64,000 bases of DNA from Pseudomonadota bacterium (GTDB lineage Bacteria > Pseudomonadota > Gammaproteobacteria > Burkholderiales > Rhodocyclaceae), in contig JAFEDJ010000023.1 of assembly GCA_018241685.1 (NCBI GenBank), forward strand, positions 1-64,000, read 5' to 3'. Under the pieces are notes generated by a model. It saw nothing but the letters and a program-made list of their open reading frames with translations. It ran no database searches and had not been told where the DNA came from. The position numbers were made by a program, and so were the translations under genes. Below are positions 1-7,380 of the stretch, one piece after another (positions within the stretch are counted from its first letter, which is position 1; each line of letters starts with the position of its first letter).

Positions 1-444
1 CGCTCCAACAACGGCGGCGCCAACGGCAACGGCAGCGGCGCGCTGAGCAACGTCGGCGGCAACATCGTCGGCAACAACCCGACCGGCAGCGCCAGCGGCT
101 CCCTCAACGCGGGCCTGCCCGGCACCGGCCTGGACATCTTCTACGAGATCTACCAGCTCTCCGCCGACTACCGCGTCACGCCCCAGTGGCGCGTCGGCGG
201 CCTGTGGGGCACCATCAAGGACACCACCGGCCAGTCCAAGGGTTCCAAGGGCTGGGCCTTGGCCAGCTACTACGATCTCAACAGCAACGTGATGCTCTAC
301 GCGCTGCTCGACTCCGTCGACAACCAGCAGAACGGCAACTGGGGTCCCGCCGGCTCCGCCGGCCTGACCAAGACCTTCTCCGGCACCGACCGCACCGGAC
401 AGCGCATCGACGGCATCCAGACCGGGTTCGTCTTCAAGTTCTGA
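1..444 (+). CDS. Gram-negative porin, C-terminal part
   Basis: The 3' end of an outer-membrane porin; the start lies before the window. The visible 147 residues begin with a Gly/Asn/Ser-rich stretch typical of an extracellular loop (about residues 1-40). Alternating beta strands follow (YQLSADYRV, WRVGGLWGTI, ALASYYDLNSNVMLYALLDSV), and the protein ends GIQTGFVFKF. A terminal Phe after a GxxxxF pattern is the usual BAM-recognition end of beta-proteobacterial trimeric porins. Role: passive uptake of small solutes. It is followed by a strong hairpin terminator, so it closes its own transcription unit. Substrate preference cannot be read from this fragment. Confidence 0.88.
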   Translation, partial: RSNNGGANGNGSGALSNVGGNIVGNNPTGSASGSLNAGLPGTGLDIFYEIYQLSADYRVTPQWRVGGLWGTIKDTTGQSKGSKGWALASYYDLNSNVMLYALLDSVDNQQNGNWGPAGSAGLTKTFSGTDRTGQRIDGIQTGFVFKF

Positions 445-627
445 GCCTCATCCCGGCCCGCCTCTGCAAGGGGTGGGCCCGACCTCGCGGGCGATACCCC
501 CGGCACGAGAACCGAGCGGCGCTTTCAGCCGGATTCATCCTGCAACTGCAGCATCGCCAGCGTCGGCCGGTGGACGCTCACCAAGGGCGCGGGACCTGCA
601 TATCGATTTCGTTCTCCTCGTATTGAT

Positions 628-655
628 CGGGCACCCTTGCGGTGCCCGCTTTTTT
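628..655 (+). terminator. Rho-independent terminator of the porin gene
   Basis: An 8-bp perfect GC-rich stem (CGGGCACC / GGTGCCCG) with a 5-nt loop is followed by CTTTTTT. It lies about 185 bp past the porin stop on the same strand and just before the convergent VOC gene. Confidence 0.85.
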
Positions 656-678
656 GGAGAACCGGACCTGCGCCCGTC

Positions 679-1548
679 TCAGCAATCGTCCAGCTGGGCG
701 TGATGGACCAGCTCGAACTGGGTGCCGCCGACCAGCGTACGGGTCAGCGCACCCATTTCCCGGTTGCCCAGCAAGGATGCATCGACAAAATGGATGCCCC
801 GCGATTCCAGCTCCGTCACCGCCTTCTCCACGTCGGGCACGCCGAGGCCGATGCGGTTGAAGCCTTCCTGCCAGTGGGCGTCCTCGGCACCGGCCGGCGG
901 CTCGATGAACTGCAGGAAGAAGCAGCCGCAGGCGCTGCGCATGATGGTGCCGCGCGGCAGCACGCCGAAGCGCATCCCCTCGGGCAGCGGCGTGAAGCCC
1001 AGCACCCGTTCATAGAAGTTGCACCAGCGCGCCGTGTCGCCGGCCAGGATGTACTGCACGATGCCGAAGAAGTGCATGCCGGCCAGCGCCGGCACGTCGA
1101 AGCGGGCCTCAGGCAGCGGCAGGAAATCCACCTCGTAGAAGGACACGCCGGCACGCCGGTCGAGCAGGAACAGCACCGCGCCACCCGGCCCATGCACGCC
1201 GGGGATGTTGAGCTCCATCGGCCCGGCCTGGCTGCTCACCGGCTGGGCGCCGCAGGCCAGCGCGTGGCGGTAGGCCACACCGGCATCCGGCACACGGATC
1301 GCCAGCGCCTTCAGCACCACCTCGGCCTCCGCGTCGGCCTCGCCGTCCAGCGCCCGCTCGTCGGCATTGACGATCACATTCACATCGCCCTGCCGGTACA
1401 GCAACACATGGCGCGAACGATGCTTCGCCACCGGCTGGAAGCCCATCGCCAACAAGGCCGCACCGAACTCCTTGGGCCGGCTGGTGGCGTATTCGACGAA
1501 CTCGATGCCTTCGATTTCCGGTTCGCCGCCCACTGCTTCAAATCCCAT
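679..1548 (-). CDS. HPPD-like VOC protein beside second LigAB pair
   Basis: 289 aa, resembling 4-hydroxyphenylpyruvate dioxygenase (HPPD) and the C-terminal half of QuiC-type 3-dehydroshikimate dehydratases. The N-terminal VOC module (about residues 13-125) keeps the GIEFVEYAT and LYRQGDVNVIVN blocks. The second module (about 156-282) starts GMHFFGIV and ends GGTQFELVHH. By comparison with HPPD, metal ligands would be His159, a second His near 232 and Glu279. Here the second position reads FNRIGLGV, so one ligand appears to be missing. It may therefore not be a normal Fe(II) dioxygenase. Start ATG has a good AGAGGA ribosome site. It lies downstream of the LigAB-like pair on the same strand, but 192 bp away with a hairpin between. 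Family assignment is firm; function is not known. Confidence 0.75.
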   Translation of the reverse strand: MGFEAVGGEPEIEGIEFVEYATSRPKEFGAALLAMGFQPVAKHRSRHVLLYRQGDVNVIVNADERALDGEADAEAEVVLKALAIRVPDAGVAYRHALACGAQPVSSQAGPMELNIPGVHGPGGAVLFLLDRRAGVSFYEVDFLPLPEARFDVPALAGMHFFGIVQYILAGDTARWCNFYERVLGFTPLPEGMRFGVLPRGTIMRSACGCFFLQFIEPPAGAEDAHWQEGFNRIGLGVPDVEKAVTELESRGIHFVDASLLGNREMGALTRTLVGGTQFELVHHAQLDDC

Positions 1549-1655
1549 GCTTTTTCCTCTCTGCCGGGCCCATGCCCAGGGACTAAACTGCCGCTAATTC
1601 TGACACGAAAGCCGGCCCTGTCTGCGCGCGGGCTCGCCTTTCCCCAAGCACGAAA

Positions 1656-1690
1656 GGCGTCCGCGGCCCCTTCCGGGAACCGCGGACGCC
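1656..1690 (-). terminator. Hairpin between LigB-like gene and VOC gene
   Basis: Perfect 11-bp stem (GGCGTCCGCGG / CCGCGGACGCC) with a 13-nt loop. On the minus strand it is followed by only a short T run (TTTC), so it is a weak terminator or attenuator after the LigB-like gene. A second GC-rich inverted repeat (GCCGCC / GGCGGC) lies at about 1709-1735. The VOC gene may thus be partly uncoupled from the dioxygenase genes. Confidence 0.5.
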
Positions 1691-1740
1691 CGCGTGCCTT
1701 CCTGCCAGCCGCCGCCCCTTGCCGGGACGGCGGCCATCCG

Positions 1741-2592
1741 TCACTCCACGTTCTCGAACAACATCAGGCCGGCGGCCGTGTTGGAGATGGGAATGTGGTA
1801 GTTGGAATGCAGCTTCTTCACTTGATCCACACTGCCCATGGCGGCGCGGGCGGCGATCCACATCAGCAGCTCGATGCCCTGGGTGCCGGTGAAGTCCACC
1901 AGGTCTTCCACCGAGTACTGGGTCGCCCAGGCCGGGTCGGTGACCAGGCTGTCCATGAACTTCAGGTCGAAGTCCTTGTTGATGAAGCCGGCGCGCTCGC
2001 CGTCCAGCTGGTGCGACAGGCCGCCGGTGCCGATGATCACCACGCGGGCGTCGTCGTCCCAGCCGCGCACCGCCTCACCGATGGCCTGGCCGAGCTTGAA
2101 GCAGCGCTTGGCGCTGGGCAGCGGGTGCTGCACGGTGTTGATGCACACCGGCACGGTACGCACCGGCCAGGCTTCGCCGGCGTTCGGCCACAGCAGCTTC
2201 ATCGGCAGCGTGAAGGCGTGGTCCACCAGCATTTCCTGGCAGGTGGTGATGTCGAATTCCTTGTCCACCAGCGACTCGATGAGGTGCCAGGACAGGTCGA
2301 GGTTGCCGGGGAAAGCCGGCAGCGTCGGGATGCCCCAGCCTTCGTCGGCATTGCTGTAGCTCTCAGCGGCGCCCACCGAGAAGGTCGGCATCTTGTCGAG
2401 GAAGAAGTTGAGGCCGTGGTCGTTGTAGATCACCACCGCCACATCGGGCTTCACTTCGTCGAGCCACTTCTGCACCGGCGGGAAACCATCGAAGAAAGGC
2501 TTCCAGTACGCGTCTTCCTGCAGGCCGCCGGCAATGGCGCGACCGATCGCCGGAACGTGGGAGGTAACAATGCCGCCAACAATCTTTGCCAT
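1741..2592 (-). CDS. Protocatechuate 4,5-dioxygenase-like beta subunit (second copy)
   Basis: 283 aa, class III extradiol dioxygenase catalytic (LigB-type) subunit. By known LigB structure the Fe(II) ligands correspond to His12 (VTSHVPAIG), His59 (YNDHG) and Glu241 (GIELLMW), and the catalytic base to His194 (GTGGLSHQ). All are present, so it should be active. It is clearly different in sequence from the PmdB copy at 10376-11230, including a DDDARV stretch and a distinct C-terminus. It is immediately downstream of its alpha subunit (3-bp gap). It opens an aromatic ring between the 4 and 5 positions of a protocatechuate-like catechol. The exact substrate (protocatechuate, gallate or another carboxylated catechol) cannot be decided from sequence alone. 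Confidence 0.88.
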   Translation of the reverse strand: MAKIVGGIVTSHVPAIGRAIAGGLQEDAYWKPFFDGFPPVQKWLDEVKPDVAVVIYNDHGLNFFLDKMPTFSVGAAESYSNADEGWGIPTLPAFPGNLDLSWHLIESLVDKEFDITTCQEMLVDHAFTLPMKLLWPNAGEAWPVRTVPVCINTVQHPLPSAKRCFKLGQAIGEAVRGWDDDARVVIIGTGGLSHQLDGERAGFINKDFDLKFMDSLVTDPAWATQYSVEDLVDFTGTQGIELLMWIAARAAMGSVDQVKKLHSNYHIPISNTAAGLMLFENVE

Positions 2593-2595
2593 GTC

Positions 2596-2949
2596 TTATT
2601 TCCCCGCTTCCAGCAGTTTCGCCTTGAAGGCTTCCTTGGTCATCCCGGTCTGTTGCGCACCGATGTCCTGCATGTCCAGCCCGAAGATGCCGGCGAACTT
2701 GGCCAGGTAGTAGGCATTGCCGCCCGCCGCGATGAGGTCCAGCACATTGCGCTTGGCGATGGCTGCCGACTGCTCGGCGTTCAGGCCATACTTGCGGCAG
2801 TAAGCGTCCTCGTCCTTCACGAATTCGGCACGGTTGGCCGCCGAGTTGAAGGAGTAGCACATCTTGTTGAGGGCATAACCCTTGCGGGCGGCCTCACCGT
2901 CGAAAATCGGGGTGCCGGGAATCACCCGGCGCTGCTTCGTGTCAGCCAT
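2596..2949 (-). CDS. Protocatechuate 4,5-dioxygenase-like alpha subunit (second copy)
   Basis: 117 aa, LigA-type small subunit that caps the active site of the LigB-type subunit. Conserved blocks are IPGTPIFDGEAARKGYALN near the N-terminus, FNSAANRAEF, and the GGNAYYLAKFAGIFG helix, ending TGMTKEAFKAKL. It is about 29 residues shorter than the PmdA copy at 11233-11673, lacking that protein's C-terminal Gln-rich tail. It is first in a minus-strand unit with the LigB-like gene and divergent from a LysR regulator, an arrangement typical for an inducible catabolic operon. Confidence 0.88.
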   Translation of the reverse strand: MADTKQRRVIPGTPIFDGEAARKGYALNKMCYSFNSAANRAEFVKDEDAYCRKYGLNAEQSAAIAKRNVLDLIAAGGNAYYLAKFAGIFGLDMQDIGAQQTGMTKEAFKAKLLEAGK

Positions 2950-3045
2950 GCGTGTCTCCGTTGTAGGAATGTTGGGAATGCGATGACGTGACGGAGTTTG
3001 ACCCTACTCACCCCATGGATAAACGCAGTCCAACCGAATCGTCCC
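2950..3045. promoter_or_regulatory. Divergent promoter region, LigAB-like operon / LysR
   Basis: A 96-bp gap between divergent start codons, where a LysR-type operator and both promoters must lie. I see no clear -35/-10 pair. The 26-bp box found twice in the pmd operon is absent here, suggesting a different inducer or regulator. Confidence 0.4.
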
Positions 3046-3957
3046 ATGAGTAATTTCGATCATTTGAGCCTCGACGGCCGCCTGCTCCAGCTCCTCGTCA
3101 CCGTCATCGACGAAGGCTCCATCACCCGCGCCGCCGAGCGCCTGGGCGTCACCCAGTCGGCGGTCAGCCATCTCCTCGACAAGCTGCGCGGCATCGTCGG
3201 CGACCCGCTGTTCGTCAAGTCGGGGCGCGGCATCGTCGCCACCGCGCGGGCCGAGGAGCTGGCCGTACACGCCCGCGTGCTCCTCGACGAGCTGCGCCGC
3301 TTCGCCACCGCCGCCGAGTTCGACCCGGCCCAGCTCGCCACCACCTTCACCATCGCCGCCAACGACTTCCAGCGCGACCTGCTGCTACCGCTCTTGCTCG
3401 ACCGCCTGCGCGCGGCGGCGCCGGGCGTCACGCTGCGGGTGATCCCATCCGACGTGCCGACGCCGGAGATGCTGCGCGACGCGCACTGCCAGCTGGTCAT
3501 CTCGCCGCGCCCACCGGAGGCCGGCGACATCCTGCAGAAACGCCTCTTCGAGGACAGCTACCGGGTCTTCTACGACGCCGCCTGCCGCGCCGCGCCCAAC
3601 GGCCTCGACGACTACCTGGCCGCCGAGCACGTCACCGTGCTCTACGAACCGCGGCGCAGCCTGGACATCGACAAGCTGCTCGCCGCCCAGGGCATCCAGC
3701 GCCGCTTCGTCGCCAGCGTGCCGGGCTTCGCCGGCATCCCGTCCTTCCTGCGCGGCAGCCGGCGCCTCGCCACGCTGCCGGGTCTGCTCGGCGGCGGCCT
3801 GCTGCACGGCCTGGCCAGCGTCGCCCCGCCGCTGCCCTGCCCGCCGATGCCGATGTACATGATCTGGCACCTGCGCCACCGCCACGACCCGGCCCACAGC
3901 TGGCTGCGCGCCGAACTGGAGGCCATCGTGCCCCTCGCGCTGGGCCGAAGCACCTGA
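3046..3957 (+). CDS. LysR-family regulator of the second LigAB locus
   Basis: 303 aa from ATG at 3046; an upstream TTG at 2998 would add 16 unlikely residues. The N-terminal winged helix-turn-helix covers about residues 9-68 (LLQLLVTVIDEGSITRAAERL, then GVTQSAVSHLLDKL). The rest is the periplasmic-binding-like effector domain. It is divergent from the LigAB-like pair, so it is probably their activator responding to an aromatic ligand. It is not closely similar to the LysR at 17460, whose effector domain reads quite differently. A PPMPMYMIWHLRHRHDPAH segment near the C-terminus is typical of NodD/PcpR-like LysR proteins. Confidence 0.85.
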   Translation: MSNFDHLSLDGRLLQLLVTVIDEGSITRAAERLGVTQSAVSHLLDKLRGIVGDPLFVKSGRGIVATARAEELAVHARVLLDELRRFATAAEFDPAQLATTFTIAANDFQRDLLLPLLLDRLRAAAPGVTLRVIPSDVPTPEMLRDAHCQLVISPRPPEAGDILQKRLFEDSYRVFYDAACRAAPNGLDDYLAAEHVTVLYEPRRSLDIDKLLAAQGIQRRFVASVPGFAGIPSFLRGSRRLATLPGLLGGGLLHGLASVAPPLPCPPMPMYMIWHLRHRHDPAHSWLRAELEAIVPLALGRST

Positions 3958-4139
3958 GCTGCTTCAGGGCCACCACATCCGGCACATCCCGTGGACGAAT
4001 CTGCGCAGCCCGCCGGCGCAAGCTCGCCCACGCGAATGCAAATCATTGGTTTATAAGGATAAAAAAAGAGATCGCCGGCCGGCACGAAGCATGCACGCAG
4101 CAAGGCTCGATCCCCGACACCCCCGCACAGGAGACGGCC

Positions 4140-4454
4140 ATGTTTCGACAACCCATGCTACTGCTCGCCCTCGCGACCGCCCCTTCCCTGGCAGCCGCCA
4201 ACCCGATTGGCGACCCGGCGGGCCTGCACGCTACAGGCAGCCCGTCCCGGCTGCAGAGCTGGAGCGGCCAGCCGGCGCTGAAACTCGCAGCCCTCACCAG
4301 CAGGAGCACAGACAGCCATCCGGCCACGTCCAGGCACAGCGCCGTCAATCCGCAGACGCCGCAGCCACCGGCCAGCACCGATGCATCACCAGCCGGCTGG
4401 ACCGGTTTCATCCCGTCCGGCCCCGACAGCGCCAACTGGTGGTCCAGCTACTAG
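4140..4454 (+). CDS. Small predicted exported protein, unknown function
   Basis: 104 aa with no family I recognise. The first 20 residues form a clear signal peptide (MFRQPMLLLALATAPSLAAA). The mature part is Ser/Thr/Pro/Ala-rich and has no Cys, so it is probably an unstructured periplasmic or secreted protein. It ends in GWTGFIPSG and SANWWSSY, a Trp/Tyr-rich tail. A good AGGAGA ribosome site sits 5 nt before the ATG, which supports it being real. The upstream gap has an unusually AT-rich patch (about 4040-4070, GGTTTATAAGGATAAAAAA) that may hold its promoter. Confidence 0.55.
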   Translation: MFRQPMLLLALATAPSLAAANPIGDPAGLHATGSPSRLQSWSGQPALKLAALTSRSTDSHPATSRHSAVNPQTPQPPASTDASPAGWTGFIPSGPDSANWWSSY

Positions 4455-4626
4455 GCCAGGCGGCTCTCCGGAGCACACCTGAAAACAGCCTTCGACAGTG
4501 ACCTGATTAACAGCACCTCGAGGCAGTTCCATTGGTACACACGGCAAGGCCACCACACTCATGCGGGCACGGCGGGGATTGACAGGTAATATCCAGCCTT
4601 GACCATCCCAGCAAAGCCCTTACCGC

Positions 4627-5949
4627 ATGTCCATTGAAGCCAAAGAAAAGCCCCGCTACGCCATCGTGGCGGCCGTCCAGCTCCCCCAGGTCAGCGACAT
4701 CGAGTTCGAGGCCTCCCTCAACGAATTACGCGAGCTGGCAAAAACCCTTGGCTTCACGGTCGTCCACACCTTCATCCAGAAGCGTGCCGGCTTCGATCCG
4801 ATGGCCTACCTGGGGGTCGGCAAGCGGCAGGAGATCCACGACTACGTCAATAGCAACCCCGCCCCCGACAGCGGGGATGCGCCCATCGACGCCATCCTGG
4901 TGGACCACGAGATCTCCCCGTCGCAGGCCCGCAACCTCGAACTCGAAGTCGGCTGCGAGGTGATGGACCGCACCATGGTCATCCTCGAGATCTTCCACCG
5001 CAACGCGCGCTCCCGCGCCGCCCGCGCCCAGGTGGAGATCGCCCGGCTCGGCTACATGGCCCCGCGCCTGCGCGAAATGGCCAAGCTGGCCGGGCCGCAG
5101 GGCCGCCAGCGCAGCGGCGTCGGCGGCCGCGGTGCCGGTGAGTCCGCCACCGAGCTGGACCGCCGCAAGATCCGCGACCGCATCGCCGAACTGCAGCAGG
5201 AAATCATCGCCATGGACGCCGAGCGCAAGACCCAGCGCGCCCGCCGCCAGGAGCGCCAGGGCCTCGCCGGTGTCGCCCTCGTCGGCTACACCAACGCCGG
5301 CAAGTCCACGCTGATGCGGGCCCTCACCGGCAGCGAGGTGCTGGTCGCCAACAAGCTCTTCGCCACGCTCGACACCACCGTGCGTGTGCTCCACCCGGAG
5401 AGCGTGCCGCGCGTGCTGGTCAGCGACACGGTCGGCTTCATCAAGAACCTGCCCCACGGCCTCGTCGCCTCGTTCAAGTCCACCCTCGACGAAGCGCTCG
5501 ACGCGTCCCTGCTGCTGCACGTCATCGACGCCAGCGACCCGGGCTTCCAGCGCCAGCTCGAAGTCACCGACGAGGTGCTGGCCGAGATCGGCGCCGACGA
5601 AGTGCCGCGCATCCGTGTCTTCAACAAGATCGACCACGTCGGCGACGCCGAGGCCCAGGCCGAGTGCGAAGCCGCGCTGCACGCCCAGTACCCCGGCTGC
5701 ATCGTGATGAGCGCGCGGCGTCCCGCCGACGTCTCGCGTCTGCGCGACGACATCGTCGCCTTCTTCCAGAAGGATCTGGTCGAGGCTGAACTCTTTCTGC
5801 CCTGGTCGGCCCAACAACTGCGCGGCGAGATCTACGCGCGCTGCCAGGTCCTGGGCGAACGCGCCGACGAAGAAGGCGCCTTCTTCCACGTCCGCGGCGA
5901 AGCCGACACCCTGACGGCCCTCAGCGAGCAGCTCGCCCGGGTGCACTGA
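4627..5949 (+). CDS. hflX: GTPase HflX, ribosome-splitting factor
   Basis: 440 aa. The N-terminal HflX domain (about residues 12-160) includes GFDPMAYLGVGKRQEI and FHRNARSRAARAQVEIARLGY, followed by the glycine-rich GPQGRQRSGVGGRGAGE linker and a helical hairpin (about 176-212). The GTPase domain carries the P-loop GYTNAGKST (220-228), the DTVGF switch II motif and NKID. HflX binds 50S subunits and rescues stalled or heat-damaged ribosomes. In many proteobacteria it sits beside hfq; here it does not. A TTGACA hexamer lies at 4579-4584 but no good -10 follows at standard spacing. Confidence 0.95.
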   Translation: MSIEAKEKPRYAIVAAVQLPQVSDIEFEASLNELRELAKTLGFTVVHTFIQKRAGFDPMAYLGVGKRQEIHDYVNSNPAPDSGDAPIDAILVDHEISPSQARNLELEVGCEVMDRTMVILEIFHRNARSRAARAQVEIARLGYMAPRLREMAKLAGPQGRQRSGVGGRGAGESATELDRRKIRDRIAELQQEIIAMDAERKTQRARRQERQGLAGVALVGYTNAGKSTLMRALTGSEVLVANKLFATLDTTVRVLHPESVPRVLVSDTVGFIKNLPHGLVASFKSTLDEALDASLLLHVIDASDPGFQRQLEVTDEVLAEIGADEVPRIRVFNKIDHVGDAEAQAECEAALHAQYPGCIVMSARRPADVSRLRDDIVAFFQKDLVEAELFLPWSAQQLRGEIYARCQVLGERADEEGAFFHVRGEADTLTALSEQLARVH

Positions 5950-5991
5950 AAGCGGAGCACCTCCCTTCTCTCTCTTGCCCACCTCTGCATC

Positions 5992-6381
5992 ATGAAAAAG
6001 ACCTTACTGATCGGCCTCGCCGCGACCTCCGCCCTCCTCGGCGGCTGTATCGTGGCCCCGCCCAGCCGCCCGTATTACCGCGAACCCGTCATGGTCGCCC
6101 CACCGCCCCCGCGCGTGGAATACGTCGGCCCACCGCCGGCAGCCGGCTACATCTGGATCGGCGGCTACTGGAACTGGGTCGGCAGTCGCCACGAATGGTC
6201 TCCCGGCCACTGGGAAGCCCCGCGCCCCGGCTATCGCTGGGCGCCCCACCAATGGGAACGTGAAGGCGACCACTGGCGCCAGTCGGGCGGCCGCTGGGAG
6301 GAAGACCGCGGACGCCGGGACAACGACCGCGACCACGGCCGTGATCACGATCGCGGCCACGACCGGGACCGCCGCGACTGA
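5992..6381 (+). CDS. Lipoprotein with YXWQ-type Trp repeats and charged His/Asp tail
   Basis: 129 aa. The lipobox LLGGC puts the lipidated Cys at residue 19. After a Pro-rich linker come WXXGXW-type repeats (WIGGYWNWVG, WSPGHWEAPRPGYRWAPHQWERE), as in YXWQ/BcpO-related envelope lipoproteins. The last 30 residues are almost only Arg, Asp, His and Gly (DNDRDHGRDHDRGHDRDRRD), a tail that could bind metal ions or an anionic surface. It follows hflX by 42 bp on the same strand. Function is unknown; it is probably outer-membrane associated. Confidence 0.82.
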   Translation: MKKTLLIGLAATSALLGGCIVAPPSRPYYREPVMVAPPPPRVEYVGPPPAAGYIWIGGYWNWVGSRHEWSPGHWEAPRPGYRWAPHQWEREGDHWRQSGGRWEEDRGRRDNDRDHGRDHDRGHDRDRRD

Positions 6382-6397
6382 AGCGACAGGAGAACCC

Positions 6398-6790
6398 ATG
6401 AAACTCGGCTACACCATCATCTACGTGCCTGACGTCGCGGCGTCGATCGCCTTCTTCGAGCAGGCCTTCGGCGTGGCGCGCCGCTTCGTGCACGAATCCG
6501 GCACCTATGGCGAACTCGAGACCGGCGAGACCACCCTCGCCTTCGCCGCCCTCGAACTCGGACACGCGCACTTCCCGGCCGGCTTCGTCGCCGCCAGCGA
6601 ATCGCCGCAGCCCCTCGGCTTCGAGGTCGCCTTCGTCACCCCGTCCGTAGCGGAAGCCCACGCCCGTGCACTGGCCGCCGGCGCCACCGAACTGCTCGCC
6701 CCGGAAGCCAAACCCTGGGGCCAGACCGTCTCCTACGTGCGCTGCCCGGACGGCACGCTGGTCGAGCTGTGCACGCCGGTAGGCGCGTGA
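6398..6790 (+). CDS. VOC (glyoxalase/bleomycin-resistance fold) protein
   Basis: 130 aa, one full VOC module: LGYTIIYVPDVAASIAFFEQAFG at the N-terminus and WGQTVSYVRCPDGTLVELCTPV at the C-terminus. The Glu of VELCTP is in the usual metal-ligand position, but His is absent from the first strand (GYTII). It may therefore bind rather than convert a ligand. Start ATG chosen because AGGAGA lies 4-9 nt upstream. The stop shares bases with the GTG start of the acetyltransferase (GTGA), so the two are translationally coupled. Confidence 0.8.
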   Translation: MKLGYTIIYVPDVAASIAFFEQAFGVARRFVHESGTYGELETGETTLAFAALELGHAHFPAGFVAASESPQPLGFEVAFVTPSVAEAHARALAAGATELLAPEAKPWGQTVSYVRCPDGTLVELCTPVGA

Positions 6791-7380
6791 CGCCCAGCGG
6801 GCTGCCGCAGCTACCGACGCCCCTCGAGATCGACACGCCGCGTCTGCGCCTGCGCCAGTGGCGGGCCGCCGACCGGGCGCCGTTTGCCGCCCTCAACGCC
6901 GACCCGCGGGTCATGGCGCACTTCCCAAGCACTCTTGATCGTACTGCCAGCGACGCGATCGCCGAGCGCAGCGAAGCCCTCATCGCCGAGCGCGGCTGGG
7001 GTTTCTGGGCGGTGGAGCGGCGGGATTCGGGCGACTTCATCGGCTTCGTCGGCCTCAACGTGCCGACCGCCGCGCTGCCGTTCTCACCCTGCGTGGAAAT
7101 CGGCTGGCGCCTTGTCCATGCGGCCTGGGGCCAGGGCCTGGCCAGCGAGGCGGCGCGGGCGGCATTGACGGCCGGCTTCGAGACGCTGGGACTGGCGGAA
7201 ATCGTGTCCTTCACGGCGCTGTCCAACCGCCGCTCCCAGGCCGTCATGGAGCGGCTGGGCATGCGGCGGACAGCCGAGGACTTCGACCATCCGGTGCTAC
7301 CGGAAGGGCATCCGCTACGCCGCCACTGCCTCTACCGGCTGAACGCCGACGGGTGGCGTGCCGACGTGCTCAGGACATGA
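6787..7380 (+). CDS. GNAT N-acetyltransferase, RimJ/RimL type
   Basis: About 197 aa. It starts with the family pattern LEIDTPRLRLRQWRAADRAPFAALNADPRV. The acetyl-CoA pyrophosphate loop is HAAWGQGLASEAA, followed by FTALSNRRSQAVMERLGM, typical of the Acetyltransf_3 group that modifies protein N-termini, amino acids or antibiotics. GTG at 6787 overlapping the previous stop is preferred; another GTG at 6769 is possible. Its last 11 bp overlap the 3' end of the convergent AEC transporter gene. Confidence 0.8.
   Translation: MTPSGLPQLPTPLEIDTPRLRLRQWRAADRAPFAALNADPRVMAHFPSTLDRTASDAIAERSEALIAERGWGFWAVERRDSGDFIGFVGLNVPTAALPFSPCVEIGWRLVHAAWGQGLASEAARAALTAGFETLGLAEIVSFTALSNRRSQAVMERLGMRRTAEDFDHPVLPEGHPLRRHCLYRLNADGWRADVLRT

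Noticed and set aside
637..2991. 784-codon open frame on the plus strand
   Set aside because: It is antisense to the VOC and LigAB-like genes. Its translation is His/Gly/Val-rich without family motifs, the usual product of reading GC-rich genes backwards.
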